From: Pascua guehoae
Lineage: Eukaryota; Basidiomycota; Tremellomycetes; Trichosporonales; Trichosporonaceae
Direction: 5' to 3'
DNA: 64,000 nt
Assembly (NCBI GenBank): GCA_001600415.1
Contig: BCJX01000013.1
Coordinates: forward strand, 446,753-510,752
Shown: positions 13,531 through 24,640 of the stretch, piece by piece
Position numbering within the stretch: position 1 is the stretch's first letter
How the letters are laid out: the number at the start of each line of letters is the position of its first letter
The notes under the pieces: generated by a model
The model's database searches: none
What the model was told of the DNA's origin: nothing
The model's input: the letters and a program-made list of their open reading frames with translations, nothing else
Position numbers and translations under genes: made by a program

Positions 13531-14471
13531 ATGACAGTCCCGACGTCCGCCCCACCCACACGCGGCACGCCAGAGTACGCCGCGGCATTGGCGACGAGTA
13601 TGCGCTGGGATGCCGCGCGCGACGAGCCGTACCTCCAGCTCGTGTCGTTTCCCGACCTGCGTGTCGTCCCGTGGCGGGCTGGGGCGGAGCACGACATGGT
13701 GGGTGTGTTTAGCGATGGGGTAGCACAACACTTGTAGTGTCCTGGGCCACGCATCGTGAAGTGTGTACTGTCCGCGTGCGCGTTGGGGGCATCGCGACTG
13801 GCGAGGCGGAGGCTCACCCCAGGCGGCGCTGTACAGCCACCCCCTCGTCGGCGTCTGGTCCTATGCCGCACCCTACCCGTACGTTCCTAGTAAACACCCC
13901 CCCCGCAACTGACCACAGGATGCCGGTCGCGTACGCCGCAGCACAGAGCGCGCGCGAAATCCCCGCGGCGTCCAAGCTCGTCGCCGAGCTGCGGTCCACC
14001 CTCAACCTCTCCCCCTCGGACACGGGCGCGCCCCTCTCCCCGCCCCCAGGCTCGGCAGCGGTCCAAGGCTGCCCGTTCCGCCTCATCGTCACTGACCAGG
14101 GACGCGTAATCGGCCAAGTGGGCGTCCGGCCCAATACAGAGGGCATCGCCGACGACCGCACCCCCACGACGCCCGACGAGATGAAGAGCCGGCCACTGCG
14201 CGACCAGATCTGGGATCTCGGATACGCCCTCCACCCCGACTACTGGGGGCGGGGGATCGTGACCGAGGCCGTCGGGTGTCTCCTCGAATCTTGGGTCCGG
14301 CCGTGGATGCGCATCGGGACTGTGAGCGCGTTCTACACCGCGTCCAACTCTGCCAGCGCCGCCGTCCTCGAGCGCTGTGGACTCCAGACCGTGTATAGGG
14401 GCATGGGGCCGTGGCCCGAGGACAAGGGCGGGGTGGTGCATGAGTATGGTATTGCGGCAGTCAGGTTGTAG
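13531..14471 (+). CDS. GNAT-family N-acetyltransferase, 258 aa
   Basis: Model: exons 13531-13698, 13823-13878, 13919-14471, phases consistent. The N-terminal part carries the ALYSHPLVGVWSY stretch common near the front of Acetyltransf_3-type proteins. The C-terminal half holds the acetyl-CoA fold: FRLIVTDQGRVIGQVGVRP (strands 2-3), then the motif A region DLGYALHPDYWGRGIVTEAV with the Q/R-x-x-G-x-G/A-type loop seen as YWGRGI. It ends with the SNSASAAVLERCGLQ segment typical of RimJ/RimL-like enzymes. Such enzymes acetylate protein N-termini or small amines; the acceptor is unknown here. The ATG at 13531 is the first in frame after a pyrimidine-rich leader. The final exon carries most of the domain, so the family call does not depend on the intron choices. 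Confidence 0.85.
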
Positions 14472-16154
14472 CATGATGGACGTTGAGCTGCTTGTGCGTG
14501 CGCCACCGCGTGCCCTTGTTGTCTGGGCAAGTCAACGTCGTCTGCTCTGTGTCGCAGGTACTTGTTATCATGTGGCAGCTGAAAATAGATTCGACAAGCA
14601 CCCCCACCCTCGTTTGCACTCTACCACGCCCTCGACAATGTACACGTTCCAACGGCGGCCGGTGGCCCGCGCTGTTAAACGTGCCACTGTGTCTCCACCT
14701 GCGCGTTGACATACCATTTTCACACATGGCCCCGTGGCAGCTCCAAGTCCGAAGCGGAAGAGGCCCTCCGGACGTCGGGTGTTGGTGTCGACCTGTGGAC
14801 GTGGGGGACTCACGCATCCCCTGTGGTTGTAACCTTATGTGCCCTCGACACCCACGAGTGAGACGGTCTCAGGACTTGCACAAGAAGCATACGTTTCGGC
14901 GCTGCGGCTCGGACAACCGGCTGCCGCCTGCTCTCTCGTCTTTGTCCTCGGCAATGTGGAAGGTGCTTCTGTGGCGGCGTGTCCTGCGCTTTCGCGGAGC
15001 CCCGTAAAGGTCGATGGGTCGATGCAAGGTGAAGCATGTGCCGATCACGCATACACGCAAACGCTATTCTGCGTGGGGAGCAGCTCTGTTAAACAGTTTC
15101 ACCTCCCATGAACCTTTTTTCTTTCCTGACGATACAGCAAGACCTGATAGGCGTTATGGCGGCCTGTACAGACTTTGTTAAATTGACCCTCTGCAGCACG
15201 GCAGTGACCTGTCGTGACGTCTGCTTGGCCGGCGCTTGGCACGAACGGGTACGACCCCGCGCTCGGGCCCACACAGTGGTGGCTTGCATGGCTTGCGCCT
15301 CTTTGCTGGGGCCGCCTGGGGACACGGATGCTAGACGGGTAAACTGTCTTGTCCTGCATGTCCCACGGCCACTCGACTGGTGTCGACTGGGTGTAACGAG
15401 TAGATTATGATAGAGCGAGACAAGAGGCCCCGACTCGGCCGCCGATCTAGGGGGGACATGGATGGCGCAGTGTGGCGCAGTGTGGCGCAGTGTGGGCTGC
15501 GCTCGTGTCGCTCGCTTGGACATTATTGGATTTGTCTGTCTCTACCCACCTTCTCACCGCAATGACCTTGCACCTTTGGTCCCAGTCCGCTCGCTCTGCA
15601 TGCTCTGCACGGGCACAGGTACCGTACGCGTAGGTCGTGTCTCACCATGGCGCACGAAATCCACGAGCGAGCGAGGGCGAGGAGCATGCACAGCATGCAC
15701 AGCAACCACAGCGTCTGCCTGAATGTCTGTCGGGTCGGACGACGGGCGCGACTGACAAAAGACGACCAGACGTGTGCATGTTGCAAGTTGCACACCAACT
15801 CACCTCTCGGGACCACTCGACATCCTTGGGCTGTCAGCCCCGCTGCATACGCCACCACACCCGGCGACAGCACCACTCTCATCATAGAGTCGGCGACTCT
15901 TTGCCAGCAGACAAGGTCCCGACAACGTACGATACGTACGAGCCAACCGCCCCCGCGCCGTGTCAAACGCTATCACCGACAGCGACCCCAAAACGACGCA
16001 CCAACGCGGCGGTACACCTACTCTCCCGCTCTCACATTTCTCAACCCTCCAACCCCCCTCTTCGGTGGCCGACAAGTGTCGTGGTTCCACCTCTGATCCA
16101 TCCGTGTAGCCTCACACCAAGCCCAGGCGGCCGACAACAGCCACAAACGCAACA
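14472..16154. other. Intergenic region
   Basis: About 1.7 kb without a convincing gene. A threefold 10-bp repeat lies at 15462-15495. The right end is a CA-rich leader for the next gene. Confidence 0.4.
15462..15495. repeat. 10-bp tandem repeat, three copies
   Basis: Three exact head-to-tail copies of TGGCGCAGTG. Confidence 0.9.
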
Positions 16155-18200
16155 ATGATGTCCTCCGAGGTAGACCTCCAGGCCGCAGGCGGCCAGGTCG
16201 CCGAGACGCGCCAGGTGAGTATAAAATGCACAGTGTCATGCCAGGAGCTACGGACGGGGGTGTCTTGCACACGGAGCGCGGAACGCGTCGTGTACGGAGG
16301 TAGCGCAGCTGGTGCCCCAGTGGTGTCTCTCGCTTGCACCAGAGTTGCACGTCTGCGTCTCGCAACTGGCAGACTGTCCTCCCGACTCCCCACCCAAAGA
16401 CGTCGGGTACAGGTGGCCCCCCCCCAAAAAGCGCAGAGACCCAGACGAGACGGATATCCGCCAGCCGGCAACTCCGTCGGCGTCGGGTAGGCGTCGGGTA
16501 CAGCTCCCCCTCCCCCTCCCAGCCCCGCACCCCGCACTCGGCACCCAGTCACGCCCCCCGGCCTCTGAGCCGGCCGCCGGGCTTTGCTTACCGGCCGCCT
16601 CCACATGCCAGGACCAGACCAACACTGACGCCAGGTCGTGCTCGACATCAGCCCCTCGCGCATGAAGCACGTCAGGAAGGCCCTCAACACGACCCGTGCG
16701 CTGGGCGAGGAGGGGTGAGTGCGAGCGAGCGAGGGTACGAGTATCCGAGCATCCGAGTATGCGGGTGGGTGCGAGGCCTGCGAGTGCCCGCGGCCCAGTG
16801 CGTCGAGGTTGCACGAACACGAGCACGAGCATGGGCACGGGGTGCCATGTGCTCCACCGCAAGCGCCGCCAGCACGGGGCAGTCGCGCACGCGCCAAGCC
16901 TCCAACCTGCCTGCCACCGGAGATACCAGCCTCAAGCGGCCTAGTACCTAGGATCTGGGACGCGGCCTCGCACAGCTCAACTCGGACACAAACACTGACA
17001 CAACACTGACACGCAGGTACGTCCACGCCGTGCTGCTCGCGTACGGGCAGCGCAAGCTCAAGCACGGGCGGACAAAGTTCCAGCTTCAGGGCAAGTTTGG
17101 ACTGCTTGAACGCCGTGTAAGTCGCGAGTGTAACGAGTGTAACGGGGAGGGGGCGGGGTCGAGGTCCGTGAGGGCCAAGGACCGCCGGGACCGCTGTGGG
17201 GGGTTCGGAGCTGGGTTCCGACCGCCGATAGAGGTGCGGGGAGGGCTCAGCGGGGGGCGGGGAGGGGTTGGGTGGCACGGGCTCGGAGGCTGGCGAATGG
17301 TCAGTGGTGGTGCGAAGGGTGAAAGGTTCAACTGCGGGTGCGTCGTGTTTGGGACTGAGATTGGGACTCGGACTGTCCTCGGTCACCAGCATGGTTCTCA
17401 GGCTCAGCCCACATGAAACACGGTCCTCGAGCTCAATGGCCCTTGACCCCTCGTCCATGACATGTCCCTCATTCGCCTCCTACCTTGTTCTCACCACTCG
17501 CCCGTCCCCACCTTCGGACCCCCCCCCCCCCCCGGTCCCAGCCCCAGAATCAACACCTCCACAACACGCATACTAACGCCAGATGCCCCACTTTGGCGAA
17601 GAGTTCCGCTCAGTCCGCCGCGAGCTCGGCCTGGCGCCGTCGCGCGTGCTCCCGCGGCGCGAGGACCCACCGCCCCCGCCGCCGTACGCGCCGAGCTACG
17701 GGTGCAGCTGTGCCTGCACGTGCGGGAGCGGACGTATGCCTGCTGCGCGGGCCCCTCCAGGGGAGGGCGGGAGCGATGGGTTGAGCGAGATGGGGAGCGA
17801 GAGTGAGCACGGGCACGGACATGGGCATGGACACGCGCACGGAGACGGACATGGACATGGGTATGCGCACGGATACCCACAAGCCCACGCGCACCCCCAC
17901 GGATACCCGCACACGCACGAACACAACGGCCACAGTGTAAACAACGAACACGGACACGGACACGCGCGCGTGTACTCTGACCCGACCGACGCGGGCGTCG
18001 GGCTCGCCCGCGTCGGCGTGGCGCCGCCACCACCGAGCAGAGCCAGCAGCATTGCGGGCGTGCGCAGCCACCGGTCCGCGTCGCCAGTGTCGTTTACGTC
18101 GAGCGACGCGCACGATTTCGGCCTCGGCCTCGCATTTGCGTTTGGCGCCAGCAGCCAGTCGCTCGCACAGTCGCTCGGCCAGTCGTTGCTGCGTACGTAG
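16155..18200 (+). CDS. Unrecognised protein with PPxY, Cys-rich and His-rich segments, 285 aa (paralogue A)
   Basis: Model: exons 16155-16214, 16635-16714, 17017-17116, 17583-18200. I do not recognise the family. A helical N-terminal part (VVLDISPSRMKHVRKAL, then YVHAVLLAYGQRKLKHG) is followed by a polyproline PY motif (PPPPPPYAPSY), which in known proteins binds WW domains such as those of Rsp5-type ubiquitin ligases. A CSCACTC cluster follows at once. The second half has a striking His-Gly run of alternating GHGHGH, HAHPHG and HTHEHNGH blocks over about 60 residues, which could bind Zn, Cu or Ni, and then a Ser-rich tail. Exon phases (0, 2, 0) and the exact 100-nt length of exon 3 match the gene at 20188, which also has PPPY and a Cys cluster; I infer the two are paralogues. 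An alternative start is the second Met. Confidence 0.75.
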
Positions 18201-18802
18201 GCGGGCGTACCCGTAGTGTGGCGCCCCGCCCCAGCCCACGCCCAGCCCCCATGTACCCCATTCCCCGCATTTCCCATATCCCCCCCACCTCCCCCCACCT
18301 CCCCATTCCCTTTTCCTCTGGCGTGGTGAACCAGCGACACCGCGGCCAGGACAGTACAGCGTACTGCGTACAGTACAGAGTGCAGAGTACAGATCAAATC
18401 AGCAGCAGATTACAAGATCAGCGTCGAGTAACGACCTCGGGTAGACGGCAGATGAACCGGGCGGCACGGCATACGGTACGGGTGGAGGCACCTCCAGCGT
18501 ACGCCCGCGGCCACCCCCGGTGATCCGGCTACGACGAAACGACAGTGTACGAGAGACGACAAAACGAGAATTGTTCATGAAACACGGACGAAAGCGCGAA
18601 AAACGGTGGCATTCGGGTCCACCGGCCACCGGCCACCGACCGGTACGACGGGATGCGAAACATGCTCTATTGTTCTCGGTTGGGGCTCCGGCCCCCGGCT
18701 CGAGGCGAGGCTGGGCTTGGCTCGGCTTGCGGCGCTCGTCGGCGCCTCATGTACCTCGGCTCTTTCATGCATAGAGCTATAGCATCCACGCAGAGCCAGC
18801 AC

Positions 18803-18858
<56 letters not shown>

Positions 18859-19980
18859 CGACGCCACATGCCACAGATCTTTCGAAACTGACAACGGACC
18901 GGCCCAGCGCCACGCGCCACAAAGAGCCCCCAGACACAGAGCCCACCCACAGGCCAAGCCCGAAACGGCCCGAGGTCGTCGTCGCTGTTTCCCACCGATC
19001 CGCAGCAGAATCTACCAGTGGTCGTGATCAGCAACGAGCTCCAAGAATGGCGCAACCAGGCGTGCAGTGCACGTTGGTGAAGATGACGGTGACCTTGGTC
19101 GCCAAGAGATAGTGCCAAGCGGTGGTGACGAAAGACGAGCAGCCGCGGATTGATTGCGCGATTGCCCAAGATGGTTGGCGGGGCGCGCACGTGGATATAC
19201 TAGGGATCGTGGGGAGATAGCACGCCGTGGGAGCGATTGGCTTATCGGCGGGCCCGATGGCGCCTTGCGCCTCTCGGCGTCTGCGTGTCTGCGTGTCTGC
19301 GTGTCTGTCAGGTTGCGTGCTCCGCCTCGGCGCCAAGGCGGAGTTTATCAGTTTACTGCCTCCCGCTGTGCCTCGAGCTGTACGTCTGCTCGCCATGGCG
19401 TAAGCAACGAGCACCGTCGAGCGTCCACTCGACACAGTTTGGGTGGGTTCAGTCTCAAACCCACCCCGCCCCCCTTGTGCCTGCCGCGTTTTGCCCATTC
19501 TTCCATGGCTGCACCCTGCCACCAGGACAGTTTTGCCTTTGTGCCTCGAGCAGCATCACACGTTCAACGGCCGCATTCCGCCTGCGCACCAGTGTCTCGT
19601 CTCCCTTTTTTTTGGCTGCTTCCTGCGCCGGCCCTTATCGTGCCCACCATATCGCCACTCGTCTGCTGGCTGCCCCACACTGCACTCATCGGGCCGTGGT
19701 GCCGGCCGTCCGAGACAGGCGCCCAACAAAAACGACTGGCGTGGGCCGGGTACTTACTCAACAGCTGTGCAGCACCCTCGACACGAGCCGGCCACCCCAG
19801 ATTACTGAACATTCCGATACTTGTGCCAGCGAGCACTTGAGCTCCACCTCTAGTCTTTGATTTATACTGCTCTCTGTGTCTCTTGATATCTGACAACCGC
19901 TAGCGCCTGCTCCCCCCCCTCCACGCTCGACTCCCCCCCCCGTCCTTGCCTGGCCCCCCCTGAGCACCACCCCTCCCCCC
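18201..19980. other. Intergenic region with GA microsatellite
   Basis: About 1.8 kb between the two paralogues, left of the assembly gap. No gene recognised. It contains the GA repeat and ends in C-rich tracts that run into the gap. Confidence 0.4.
18802..18857. repeat. (GA)n microsatellite
   Basis: About 55 bp of almost uninterrupted GA dinucleotides, broken once by AAA near the left end. Confidence 0.95.
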
Positions 19981-20177
19981 NNNNNNNNNNNNNNNNNNNN
20001 NNNNNNNNNNNNNNNNNNNNNNNNNNNNNNNNNNNNNNNNNNNNNNNNNNNNNNNNNNNNNNNNNNNNNNNNNNNNNNNNNNNNNNNNNNNNNNNNNNNN
20101 NNNNNNNNNNNNNNNNNNNNNNNNNNNNNNNNNNNNNNNNNNNNNNNNNNNNNNNNNNNNNNNNNNNNNNNNNNNNN
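19981..20177. other. Assembly gap (197 N)
   Basis: Run of N flanked by C homopolymers on both sides, so the missing DNA is probably C-rich and hard to sequence. It ends only 10 bp before the start codon chosen for the next gene, so that gene's leader, or an extra 5' exon, is hidden. Confidence 1.
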
Positions 20178-20187
20178 CCCCCCCAGC

Positions 20188-21613
20188 ATGACCACCACGC
20201 CCAACATGCCCGACGCGTACACACCAACGCTGTACCCGTCCGACCTCGTCCTCTCAATGGCGCGGAGAGCCAACCCGCGCCTCCGCTTCGGCGTCGTCCC
20301 GTACGACCACCTGGTGAGTGAGCCCGCCCCGACCACAATGGCCAGTCCGGCCGCTGTCGCCACTGCTCTTCTTTTTTTCTTCCACGAGGTGGTAGTCGGC
20401 CGGGGAGGCCGTCGACGGACGCCACGGGCTGCGCAGAGCTCTGTCACGCACGTTGTCTGCTGTGTCTGCGTCGCCGTGGCAGCCACTAGGGTCTGTATTA
20501 TCGGCCGGCGATGCTGGTTGGGGGCCAAATACTCCGATGGCGGGACGCGTATCCCACCACTCGGATGTGTCCACGGCGCCCGATTATCCACCCTCGTCGC
20601 CGGCGTGCAGTGTACCCGGCACCCAGCCCAGCACCTCACCTCGCACCTCGCACCTTGCACCTAGCACCCAGCACCCAGCACTGCACCGCGCACCCCTACC
20701 CTCTGTTCCCTTCACCGCGTCTGGCTCCGGTCCAGTGGTCCAACACTTGGGCGGCCTATACCACCCAACATAGCTCGCATTCCAGAAACCAACTGACGCC
20801 AGCCCGACGTCGGACGCATACGGACCTCGCGCGACGTCACTGGCGCCCTCGCGGTCGCGGCCGGCTTTGCGGGCGAGGAGCTCGAGCCTGCGTGAGTATG
20901 ATATCTGTGTAAAGCCTAGGCCGCGGGGACATGTTCCCAGCGTTCCAGGTCGTCTCCATCGTCACCACTGGCACACCACTGGCACACACTGGCACACCGC
21001 GATCGGCATGGACCGGTCGTCGTGCCCGGCACGTGGATACCACGCATACCCAGCTTCCATTCTATTCCCGCCACGCTTCCCCACCGACCTCCCCCCGCCC
21101 CCCGAGCTAACCCCCAGCTACGTCTTTGCGGTTGCGCGCTCGTACATGGCGGAAAAGTACGCCAGGGGCCACGACCACTCGCGCGTGCATTCGAGTGTGA
21201 CCGATGTCGAGCGCAAGGTGCGTGTGTATTGCTGGGGGTGTCTGGGAGCTCGGAGGTGGGGGTGGTCTTTGTCGCTGGCGGGGAGATGCTAGGCCCAATA
21301 CCCGCTTTCCATCCCACTCGCCCTCTACCACCCCCTCCTCACCCCCTCCCCCTCTACACCCCCTCCCCTCCCCCCCCCACCTTTCACCACTAACCCCCAG
21401 CTCAAGCACAGCCACCCACACTACCTCAAGCCCTTCCACCAGGCGCGCAAGTTCTTCGAGCTCCCCAGCTCGGTCTTCTACTTTCCCGGGCCCGAGCGGC
21501 TCACGCGGGACCGGCCGGTCGTGCGCGCCCTCGAGCTCGAGGGGTATGAGCATGATGCGCCGCCGCCGTATGAGGAGCGCCCGCATTGTTCGACGTGTAC
21601 TTGTCACCATTAG
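20188..21613 (+). CDS. Unrecognised protein with PPxY and C-terminal Cys-His cluster, 175 aa (paralogue B)
   Basis: Model: exons 20188-20313, 20803-20891, 21118-21217, 21401-21613. No known domain was identified. Exon 1 encodes a leader ending FGVVPYDHL; exon 2 a helix with ALAVAAGFAGEELE; exon 3 YVFAVARSYMAEKYARGHDH up to DVERK; exon 4 HYLKPFHQARKFFELP and then PPPYEERPHCSTCTCHH at the C terminus. PPPY is a WW-domain ligand, and the CSTCTCHH end could bind a metal. Intron phases 0, 2 and 0 and the 100-nt third exon are the same as in the gene at 16155. Aligned features (YV.AV, ER[RK] at the exon end, PPPY, Cys cluster) support common descent. The His-rich and Ser-rich tail of the other copy is absent. 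The start lies just after the assembly gap, so the N terminus is provisional. Confidence 0.72.
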
Positions 21614-24600
21614 GAGGGGACTTGCGCTGCCGGGTGTAGGCGGAGGCGGGGAAGGTGGGAGATGGGCGAAGGGGGAGGTGCGTGAGGTGGGAGGGGGATG
21701 GCAAGTCCGAATGGAGAGGCATGGAGAGACACGATATGACGGGTGGAACGGAGCATTCACACGCCACGCACTGGCCGACAACACACGCTTTGCCGGGCTG
21801 AGAGAAGGGAAAAGATGCAGGCCATCATATTGGGCGAGGCGGACGACATTGTAGAACACCATTTTGGACGACGACTTGTAGCCCTGTGTTATGCTATCAA
21901 CACTAGATGCGTCCAGACGTCGCGCACGAGTGCAGTCACAAAGTCACAAAGTATCGACAAGTGCCACTTTGAGCACGGGCGCCGAGCCGATCGGCATGGT
22001 CTGTGCGGCAACCACCCGGTAAAGTGGCCGTGCATGCACCCAAAGTGCTTGCTTTGTGGTCTCGCAATCATGCCCTATCATCACCACGCATCACTATGCC
22101 CCATCTTGTTCTCTGGACCCAGTACCCTTTGTCATCTACCCTGCAACACCGTCACACCCCACATCACCCCCTCTCCCTACGCCTTGTACCGTGCCCGTGT
22201 CCAACTCTACCCCGAGGCCATTGACTCGTAACCCCACAAACCCCCTTTCTCCACCGAGAAACCAAACCGTGCAAAAGAAAAAGACAAACAAGACAAAGAA
22301 TTTGCACGGTGCTGGGGAAATTTACACAGACAGCAGAGATGCATATCAATTATTCCCAAGCAGAGCTGCAGATATGCAGATGGCCTTGAAAGCGCATCTA
22401 TCACACACACCCGCCCTCAGGTCTCCCCGCACCCACGCACCCGCACAATATGGCTAGATGCCATGCACAGCATGACATCCTGATCTCATCAGGACCCCTT
22501 GACGGGAAGACACTTGTCCTTGCACTAGTCGGATTCGAAGAAGATCGAGGCTGCAGACCACACGATGGTAGGATCATGCTTACACAGCCAAGGCATTCCA
22601 AGGAGCATGTCGAAGCCTATGATCGTCACGTCCCAGATTATTGTCACCTCCATCTTGTGATCCCCTCTACACCAACACTGCACCCCAGGATCCAAAGCGA
22701 GCCATCAGCTTCCATCATGTGCACATTCACCACCATTCCGTCTATATGGCTCCTGTACCTAAGCCCTGCAGCTGCGTAGATGCATCATACATGCCATGAC
22801 AGCTTGGCCAACTAGAGTACAGGAGCCAGAGTCTTGCAGACGTCGCGCTATCCTCCTACCGTACATGCTTTGTCACAGGGTTTTCCCATGCTTTGTCGCG
22901 ACCAAGATCGCTTTATACATGCATGTCCCACCTCTCGCCCCCCCTCTTCCCCACACACACGCTCAAAACTCACATTACTTATCGCAAGGGTGAGACGTCC
23001 ATTGGGCGACACGCGCGGTCGATGGGACGCACCCGCCGTTCGTGACCCCGTACGGGACTGCAAGGGCTGTGGGGTTGGACCCCACATGGTGGCGGTCGCC
23101 GTGGGAGGTGTTGGAGGGGTTAGGCCGCGTCTGAGGGCGGTGTTTAGGGCGTGTGGATGGGTTGTGAGACGCGGTGCGGTAAACTGGCCAGGAGGGCAGA
23201 GGCCACAGAGTGGCGGGGGCCAGCGCTCGCCAATTCTGCACCCCAGTCGGGCGCGAGTCGCGTCGGTCCGGTGGACACCGTCCTGGCGGTGGACAGGGGG
23301 GGGGGGGGGGAGCGCCATCCGAGTGCGAGCGCAGGTTGGTGTAGCCGTGGCCGTGGCCGTGTGGTCGTGTTGATATTGGTGGTGTGGTGGCGGTGCCACT
23401 CACGTTGGTCTGGCCTGGGTCCCGGTCCGGCTGCCGGCTGGTCAAAGATAACCACACGCAATTGGCCTCGCGTGCACCCGAACACCTGGCGGTCCTGTAT
23501 TCGTGGGTCGCTGCGTCACATTGCCGGGTGGTCAAGTCCGTGTCGCCATTATGCGCATCTCTGATCATGGCTGGGAGTTTGGCCCTCGCCCTCCCCGTTC
23601 CCCTCCTCGCCCTCCACATTCCCCCCCGGAACCTCCCCACCCCCCAACTTCCACACCCGCCCGCCTACCCCGCAGGCCTGCAGCGACCCGACCCGCCTGG
23701 CATACTCGATGCACGCTGCGCACATTCCCGGCACCCTTGGCAAATGCCCGTCGCGACTCTAGTCTGCCATGTGCCACTTGGCCCGCCTACGTCGCAACCC
23801 CACGGCAAGGAAGCAAGGCAGCATGACAGGCATGGTAGACCTGGACCGTGGGCCGAGATGCGCGTGTAGCGCGCACATGCTACGACAACTAGGACGGAAC
23901 GCGCATCGGCTTCAACTGGGCGCGCCATCGACACGTCGTTACGGTGGCTGCGGCGCCATTGACGGGCGGCGGAGGGGAGGGTACGAGAGTCGACTGTAGG
24001 AGCCGTGTCCTGGCGGGAGCGGGGTCTCGGTTGGGCTGTGGGGAGCGAGTACCATACCCAGTGTACCTGTGTACAAGATGCCGTGTACACATGCCAATGC
24101 GCATTCCGATCCCCACAGATTATCTCGCCCGTCTGCCTCACTGTACCGCTGTACAGCGAGTTGTGCGATGCGATATTGTACTTGCGCGCTTTGGGCCCCG
24201 GTGCCCCGCGGGGTCGCCGGCGTTCCGAGGCGGCTACTCTGAGTACCGGTTGAGTATGGGTGGCGTTGAGCGCGAGCCCGAACTTGGCCGCGTGAGGGAT
24301 GGGAGTATGGAGTGGGCATCGCTGCTCACATGATAGGCAGCGAAGTCCGCACCCGCACAGTATGACGATCAACACAGCTGTGCACAGCGGTGCACGCAGC
24401 AGTCAGCTCGCACGCAGTCATCAGCGCTGCCACAATGCCACACCCCAATGCCACCGCCCGGCCCGACTTGTTGCAAACGTGTGACATCTTCTTCTGGTTT
24501 TACTGCCCTACAAATAAATTGTACACCTAGATACTGATCCACGCTGCTCGTCTCCTAGCTGCTAGCTGATCGACGCTCTGTATACATGCGCGCGATCCAT

Positions 24601-24640
24601 TTGGGGCGCTCCATTGCTCGCTGGCGTTGCAGTCCCGAGC
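21614..24640. other. Long intergenic region
   Basis: About 3 kb with no convincing gene. The longest frames (minus strand 22975-23640 and 23665-24375) are low-complexity or lack coding character. A G homopolymer lies near 23297-23311. Confidence 0.4.

Noticed and set aside
22975..23640. Minus-strand frame of 221 codons
   Set aside because: Pro/Arg/Thr-rich with no domain; a tRNA-like stretch near 23040-23090 was tested by eye and does not fold.
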